Positions 59,255 to 64,000 of a DNA stretch of 64,000 nt are shown piece by piece; the stretch's first letter is position 1; every line of letters begins with the position of its first letter. The notes below the pieces were generated by a model. The model was not told the origin of the DNA. It searched no databases and saw only the letters and a list, made by a program, of their open reading frames with translations. The translations under genes and the position numbers were made by a program. Where the stretch lies: the NCBI GenBank assembly GCA_022376925.1, contig JAIOJX010000004.1, forward strand, positions 129,357,123 through 129,421,122, read 5' to 3'. This DNA comes from Tragulus kanchil. Lineage: Eukaryota; Chordata; Mammalia; Artiodactyla; Tragulidae.

Positions 59255-59945
59255 GTATAGGCTGGCCCAGTTTTCCTGGAAGGCAGATAACAGCCCTGCC
59301 CCCTCAAAGTTTCCCAACTTTCAATTCTGAAGCTTTGCAGAGCTCCTGCCATGGCTCTCAGCCCAACATCGGTTTCTGTGGTGATGCTGGGAAGAGGGGA
59401 TTGAGTGGGAAGGAAGCTCCTGAGGCCTTGCTCTGCTTTTCCTTCAGAGGCTGGGCTATCAGGGACCTAGCCAACTCCTTTCTGTGTTCTTCTGAATAAA
59501 CTAATCAAGCGTCACCTTAGCGCCCTGGGCCAAGGACCTGCTGTCCCCAATCCTCTTTGGAGGAGGAAGGAAAGGCCTAGAAACAGAGGAGGTTCTTTGT
59601 GCAAAGAGGAGACTGCAGACAACAGCAATGGAGATGCCAAGACTGGCTTTCGTTAGGTGAAGCTTCTTCACATTTCACCAGGAAAAAGAGAGGCAGGCAG
59701 GAGCGTCTTCAGGAGAAAAAAGAGCTGAACCCAAAGAAAGAGGTGAATTTGTGAGCCTGAAGACGCCCTCCAGCAACCCCACCACCCTAGCCATCAGGCA
59801 GCAGCAGAGCCCCCAGCACAGCACAGGACGGCCAGGCCCCATCACCCAAGAGGAGAGAAGGTGGGCAACCTCCCTCTTTATGCTCCAGTGTTCTCCCCGC
59901 CCTCCCATGTGGCCCAACACCAGCCACCTGTGCCCAAGCGCTTAC
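59255..59945. other. GC-richer single-copy stretch, no gene assigned
   Basis: Contains TTCCTGGAA (59273-59281, a GAS-like palindrome) just after the LTR and an AATAAA at 59495-59500 preceded by a pyrimidine-rich acceptor-like site (ttttccttcag, ending near 59448). The region is repeat-poor and could hold non-coding exons, but this is not supported by anything else. Confidence 0.3.
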
Positions 59946-60035
59946 CTGCCCCTCCTCCATCAGCCGCTGGTGGGCTTTAGGGGCTGAGGAGGGGTAGCAG
60001 GGGCCTCCAGGGCCCAATCTGTGAACACAGCTAAT
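59946..60035 (-). other. Candidate 90-nt exon (unproven)
   Basis: On the minus strand, a pyrimidine-rich acceptor (ttctttctctgcccag) ends at 60036. It is followed by exactly 90 bases that are open in one frame from end to end (30 codons, reading ISCVHRLGPGGPCYPSSAPK then AHQRLMEEGQ), and then CAG|GTAAGC (donor at 59940-59945). The length is divisible by three and both sites are close to consensus. I do not recognise the peptide, no neighbouring exon was identified, and a chance match is quite possible. Confidence 0.25.
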
Positions 60036-60529
60036 CTGGGCAGAGAAAGAAAGCTGAAAACAGGCCTCTGAGGCTCAACACTTCATCTAATTAAGAAAAC
60101 CACTCCTGGGCCATCCTCCTGGCCTTGGGGGCAACGGTGGGGGAAAGGATCCTTCTTGCAGATAAGCCCAAGGTCAGGTCGGGTGAACAGCTTCTTCTTG
60201 CTGCCTGGGACTGTCTCCAGTCTAGCTCCGAAAGTTCCAGGTCCCAGGAGACCCCTCGGCCCTGGGCAGATCAAAGGCTGGTCACCCAAGCAGAGGAAGA
60301 TGGAGCGACTTCCCCTGGGGTCTGGAGCTAAACTCCACCATGCAGCCTGGACTACGGCCTACCCCACTCACCCACAAATTGGCAGGGTTGGACGGGAGCT
60401 GTAAGGAAACATTCTGCTTTAATGAAACGTTTCTGCATTTTCCCCTATACCTCCTGGATTTACAAACTACCTCAGACCTCTCTCAACTATGCCAGTTTAA
60501 ACACAGGAAGTCTTCCCTATAATTTGCAA
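60036..60529. other. GC-richer to AT-rich single-copy stretch
   Basis: No repeat was recognised. Overlapping 60-82-codon ORFs have no motif or splice context. Confidence 0.35.
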
Positions 60530-62566
60530 TTCAAGTTGTTTTAATTTTTGGTTAAGCATTTTGTGTGCTTTGTAAATGCGTATTTCTGTGTATTAGCTAT
60601 GAACAAATCACCAATTTCGTCCAAGGAGATTTTTTTTTTTTAATAGAAGTTTGATTATCCCCCATTTGAGGCGTTAAATATCAGGTTTTAGCATTAGGGT
60701 TCCTGTCCATGTGAAGGATGACCTTTCCAAAAGTGAAGCTGAATGTAAACAGACAGTAAACAGCTAGAGTTAGGAATTTGTGATTTTGATCTGCCCAGGT
60801 TATAGGTTTGTTTAGTTCATTGTGTTTGCCCTCAGGACAGGGAAATCCAGTGAGTTCAATTAATTAAATGGGTTTTGTTTCATTGCCAGCTTTGAAATGT
60901 TAAAACAAAGCATCCAGAAATGACTTCATTTGTAAAGTCTTACTTAATGGGTATGTATTGATTTTAGCAAACACATCTTAAATGTTGTATATGCACATAT
61001 TACAAAGGCACTTATTTCATTATGTGTATTTTAAAATATTTCAGTATAAACAGTGAAAACAAAAAAACTATACAGCTACCCAAGACTCAGTCCTGACGCT
61101 CTGCAGCTTCAAACCACTCCTCTCATGACTGAGACTACTGTAGCCTCTCAGTCTGTGTCAGAGTGCACTTCCAGAGCTAGGCAAGGAGCTCCTGTTCCTA
61201 CACAATGAGTAGGTGAGGAAGAGAAGGAAAGAAGGATCTTGTCATTGCCCAATCTGTCTTGTTGCAAGGGAATTAGTGAAATGAGTTAACATCTAAGAAG
61301 TGTTCAGAAGAGAGCATCAGGCACACAGCAAGCATTCAGTAACTCTGGCCATGACTCACACAGAAGCAGAGCTCTGCAGAGGTCCTCGTCTCTGTAAACT
61401 CTCCAAGAAGAATAAATGGCCCATATTTGGTAAACTCAACGTTGATCTTCAGGGTCAGTGCCTTGCCAATGCTCTTTCAGGCCCATCCGCATTCATTACA
61501 ACAGCTACTTGGGTGGTCATTAACATGAGTGACTTCGTTAAGCTTTTTCAAGTTGTTTTAATTTTTGGTTAAGCATTTTGTGTGCTTTGTAAATGCGTAT
61601 TTCTGTGTATTAGCTATGAACAAATCACCAATTTCGTCCAAGGAGATTTTTTTTTTTTAATAGAAGTTTGATTATCCCCCATTTGAGGCGTTAAATATCA
61701 GGTTTTAGCATTAGGGTTCCTGTCCATGTGAAGGATGACCTTTCCAAAAGTGAAGTTGAATGTAAACAGACAGTAAACAGCTAGAGTTAGGAATTTGTGA
61801 TTTTGATCTGCCCAGGTTATAGGTTTGTTTAGTTCATTGTGTTTGCCCTCAGGACAGGGAAATCCAGTGAGTTCAATTAATTAAATGGGTTTTGTTTCAT
61901 TGCCAGCTTTGAAATGTTAAAACAAAGCATCCAGAAATGACTTCATTTGTAAAGTCTTACTTAATGGGTATGTATTGATTTTAGCAAACACATCTTAAAT
62001 GTTGTATATGCACATATTACAAAGGCACTTATTTCATTATGTGTATTTTAAAATATTTCAGTATAAACAGTGAAAACAAAAAAACTATACAGCTACCCAA
62101 GACTCAGTCCTGACGCTCTGCAGCTTCAAACCACTCCCCCATGACTGAGACTACTGTAGCCTCTCAGTCTGTGTCAGAGTGCACTTCCAGAGCTAGGCAA
62201 GGAGCTCCTGTTCCTACACAATGAGTAGGTGAGGAAGAGAAGGAAAGAAGGATCTTGTCATTGCCCAATCTGTCTTGTTGCAAGGGAATTAGTGAAATGA
62301 GTTAACATCTAAGAAGTGTTCAGAAGAGAGCATCAGGCACACAGCAAGCATTCAGTAACTCTGGCCATGACTCACACAGAAGCAGAGCTCTGCAGAGGTC
62401 CTCGTCTCTGTAAACTCTCCAAGAAGAATAAATGGCCCATATTTGGTAAACTCAACGTTGATCTTCAGGGTCAGTGCCTTGCCAATGCTCTTTGAGGCCC
62501 ATCCGCATTCATTACAACAGCTACTTGGGTGGTCATTAACATGAGTGACTTCGTTAAGCTTTTTTT
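60530..62566. repeat. Tandem direct duplication 20 (probable assembly overlap)
   Basis: Copy A is 60530-61546 and copy B is 61547-62566, with an offset of 1016-1018. Interior differences include C/T (gaagCtgaat / gaagTtgaat), actcctctcatg / actcccccatg, and ctctttCagg / ctctttGagg. The unit contains a T-run and a MIR-like fragment. Confidence 0.92.
61268..61345 (+). mobile_element. MIR/L2 3'-end-like fragment
   Basis: 'ttagtgaaatgagttaacat' and 'catcaggcacacagcaagca' then 'ttcagtaact' follow the MIR 3' pattern. The duplicate is at about 62286-62363. Confidence 0.55.
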
Positions 62567-63590
62567 TTTAAGATGAACTTTATAAGATGTCAAGCATCAG
62601 TTCTGGTGTTTTGAATAGCAGCTAACTTCTTTTGGCTAATCACATATTTCACTCCACCATACAAGTGCTATGCCTACCAGGTAGAGTCAATTTAAGTCAA
62701 CTGATCTTTTCCTCTGTAAGCTTACTGAGGTCATCTCTAAAAACAAAACCTCCATGATTTCGTTTCTCCTATATAATTTCATTTCAAGAAGAAACTAAAA
62801 AATATTAAATCTTGTGTAACATCTCAACAATACACATTTCCTAATATAACATTATTTCAGACAGAAAGAAACTGGCAGTTGACTCCCATCCTCTCAACGA
62901 TGCTTAGCCACGGATCTATAAAAAAATGATTAACTCATGTCACTACATTATTTTGCGAACTGGTTAGGGCTTTTCCTGGTAAGTCATGAATTTTTCCAAC
63001 GTATTTACTGCATGCAGTTCTACCAGCTGTCATTAGATGGGGCATACTAATGGAAGCTAAGGAGAAAAGAAAGAAAGAATGTGATATAATGGTATGAACA
63101 AGAGAACATTCCATCAATAATCATCATAATAAAATGTTGCCAACTATTCACTATGAGGGTTATATAAAAATATAATTTGAAATAAAACAACTAATTCAGC
63201 TCTAAGCATGATGCTTACTGCAGGGCCTGACTTGCAACAAAAGATATAAAATAAGTATTAGCTGATCTTAATTGAAGAAAACTTCTTAGGTCTGGTGTGT
63301 GGAGAAAAGGTCCTCTGGGTGCAAATCTATGTTCTCTGTCTCATTTCTCTACGGCTCCCTTCCTGTCTCTTGTCCATGTACTCCACAGGAAGCAGTGCTC
63401 TTGGTAACTACCCTCACACGCCCAACTACCACTGCTTTCTCTCCCCCTTCCTAATCAAAGCCTATTTAGTACTGGCTCACTTAATTTTAGAGCTGTTCTT
63501 CACATGGATAACCTGTGTTTCTTGAAAGGGCAGAATTAAATCAAGGTAGTCTAAGACTTTTATTTTCATATACACAGACAGTGAATGTGA
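62567..63590. other. Unannotated single-copy AT-rich stretch
   Basis: A possible L2 end is at about 63200-63265 ('gcttactgcagggcctgact'). No other repeat or gene signal was recognised. Confidence 0.4.
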
Positions 63591-63690
63591 ATTTTTATTT
63601 TATTTTACAGATAAAGATGGTGGTCCAAGAAGGACAAATCTGTTACCCAAGCTCTCACATGTAGTAGATGACAGAGGCTGAATTAATTTA
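63591..63690 (+). mobile_element. MIR fragment, sense
   Basis: 'ttttattttacagataaaga' then 'ctgttacccaagctctcaca' and 'tgtagtagatgacagaggct' is the MIR core/3' order. Confidence 0.7.
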
Positions 63691-63789
63691 TGATCCAAGC
63701 TTTGCATTACAGTAACAGCAAACTTGGCCTTGTCTATTTTAAACACATTTGGCTGAAGAAAATAAAAAGCCCAGAATAGAAGTAAACTT

Positions 63790-63920
63790 GTAGTGAGCAC
63801 CAACTATGGGCCAAGAATTATGCTTTCCATATATTACCACATTTAAAGTTTGCAACAAAACTACAAAATTATACAAAGATACCTTGTACATTCTCTGGGT
63901 GACATGGAAAACCAGAGCTC
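63790..63920 (+). mobile_element. MIR fragment, sense
   Basis: 'gtgagcaccaactatgggcc' then 'aagaattatgctttccatat' and 'attaccacatttaaagtttg' is the MIR 5'/core order. It is heavily diverged. Confidence 0.65.
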
Positions 63921-64000
63921 TGAAGATACACATAGCTTTCTCTGCCAATGCTTATATACTAATCTCACTAGACTGCCCTCATTGGAGAGACTCGGTATGA

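Noticed and set aside
157..62566. Real biological tandem amplification or a novel duplicating element
   Set aside because: There are no common terminal sequences, target duplications or shared internal motif among the 20 units. Unit size is constant while content varies, and errors peak at the junctions.

Overview
The window is nuclear DNA of a ruminant artiodactyl. It contains Bov-tA/Bov-A type SINEs, CHR/tRNA-Glu type SINEs, artiodactyl L1 LINEs, a MER41-like class I LTR, and old mammalian MIR/L2 fragments. I could not fix the species. No protein-coding gene can be supported. The only recognisable coding sequence is broken L1 ORF2. One short candidate exon with good splice signals lies on the minus strand at 59946-60035, and it remains unproven.

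The dominant feature is a series of 20 head-to-tail direct duplications. Each is about 1.02-1.21 kb long and each has different content. They lie in 157-2304, 2118-4363, 4402-6636, 8661-10863, 11491-13761, 21850-24009, 23842-26063, 25734-28020, 27631-29794, 30452-32719, 33734-35924, 38958-41091, 41009-43286, 43878-46205, 48773-51183, 51197-53360, 53208-55415, 55241-57433, 57105-59248 and 60530-62566. The unit length is nearly constant, the boundaries ignore repeat and L1 boundaries, and copy differences pile up close to the junctions. Several junctions carry short garbled filler. In the interior the copies differ by single transitions, homopolymer indels and a CA-repeat length. The best reading is an assembly stutter, in which overlapping contig or read ends (partly from two haplotypes) were joined without being merged. 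About 22 kb of the 64 kb would then be redundant, leaving roughly 42 kb of real sequence.

Layout. 1-6.6 kb: L1 3'-end-like sequence, a small minisatellite, a Bov-tA SINE and an antisense old L1. 7-11 kb: an old sense L1 carrying several nested SINEs. 11-21 kb: sparse old repeats, a CA microsatellite and four copies of a distinctive CHR-derived SINE (called 'SINE-X' here). 21-26 kb: an L1 3'-end fragment, L2-age sequence and a CHR-2 SINE. 26.4-32.5 kb: a 5'-truncated antisense L1 with target-site duplications. 33-37.4 kb: old L1 and L2 pieces and a second, sense L1 of the same subfamily. 38-46 kb: a CHR monomer and, inside an old L1 3' end, a short poly(A)-tailed insertion. That insertion begins with retroviral R-U5-PBS-like sequence and looks like an L1-made copy of an ERV transcript. 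46-48.3 kb: a Bov-tA and two adjacent antisense SINE-X copies. 51-60.5 kb: GC-richer sequence with CHR SINEs and a MER41-like LTR. 60.5-64 kb: unique sequence with MIR/L2-age fragments.

There is no operon-like or cooperating gene set. The biology visible is retrotransposon activity: L1 provides the machinery, and SINEs and an ERV transcript appear to have been mobilised by it. I found no previously undescribed functional system. The most informative observations are the assembly stutter, the SINE-X family and the retrocopied ERV-type RNA.
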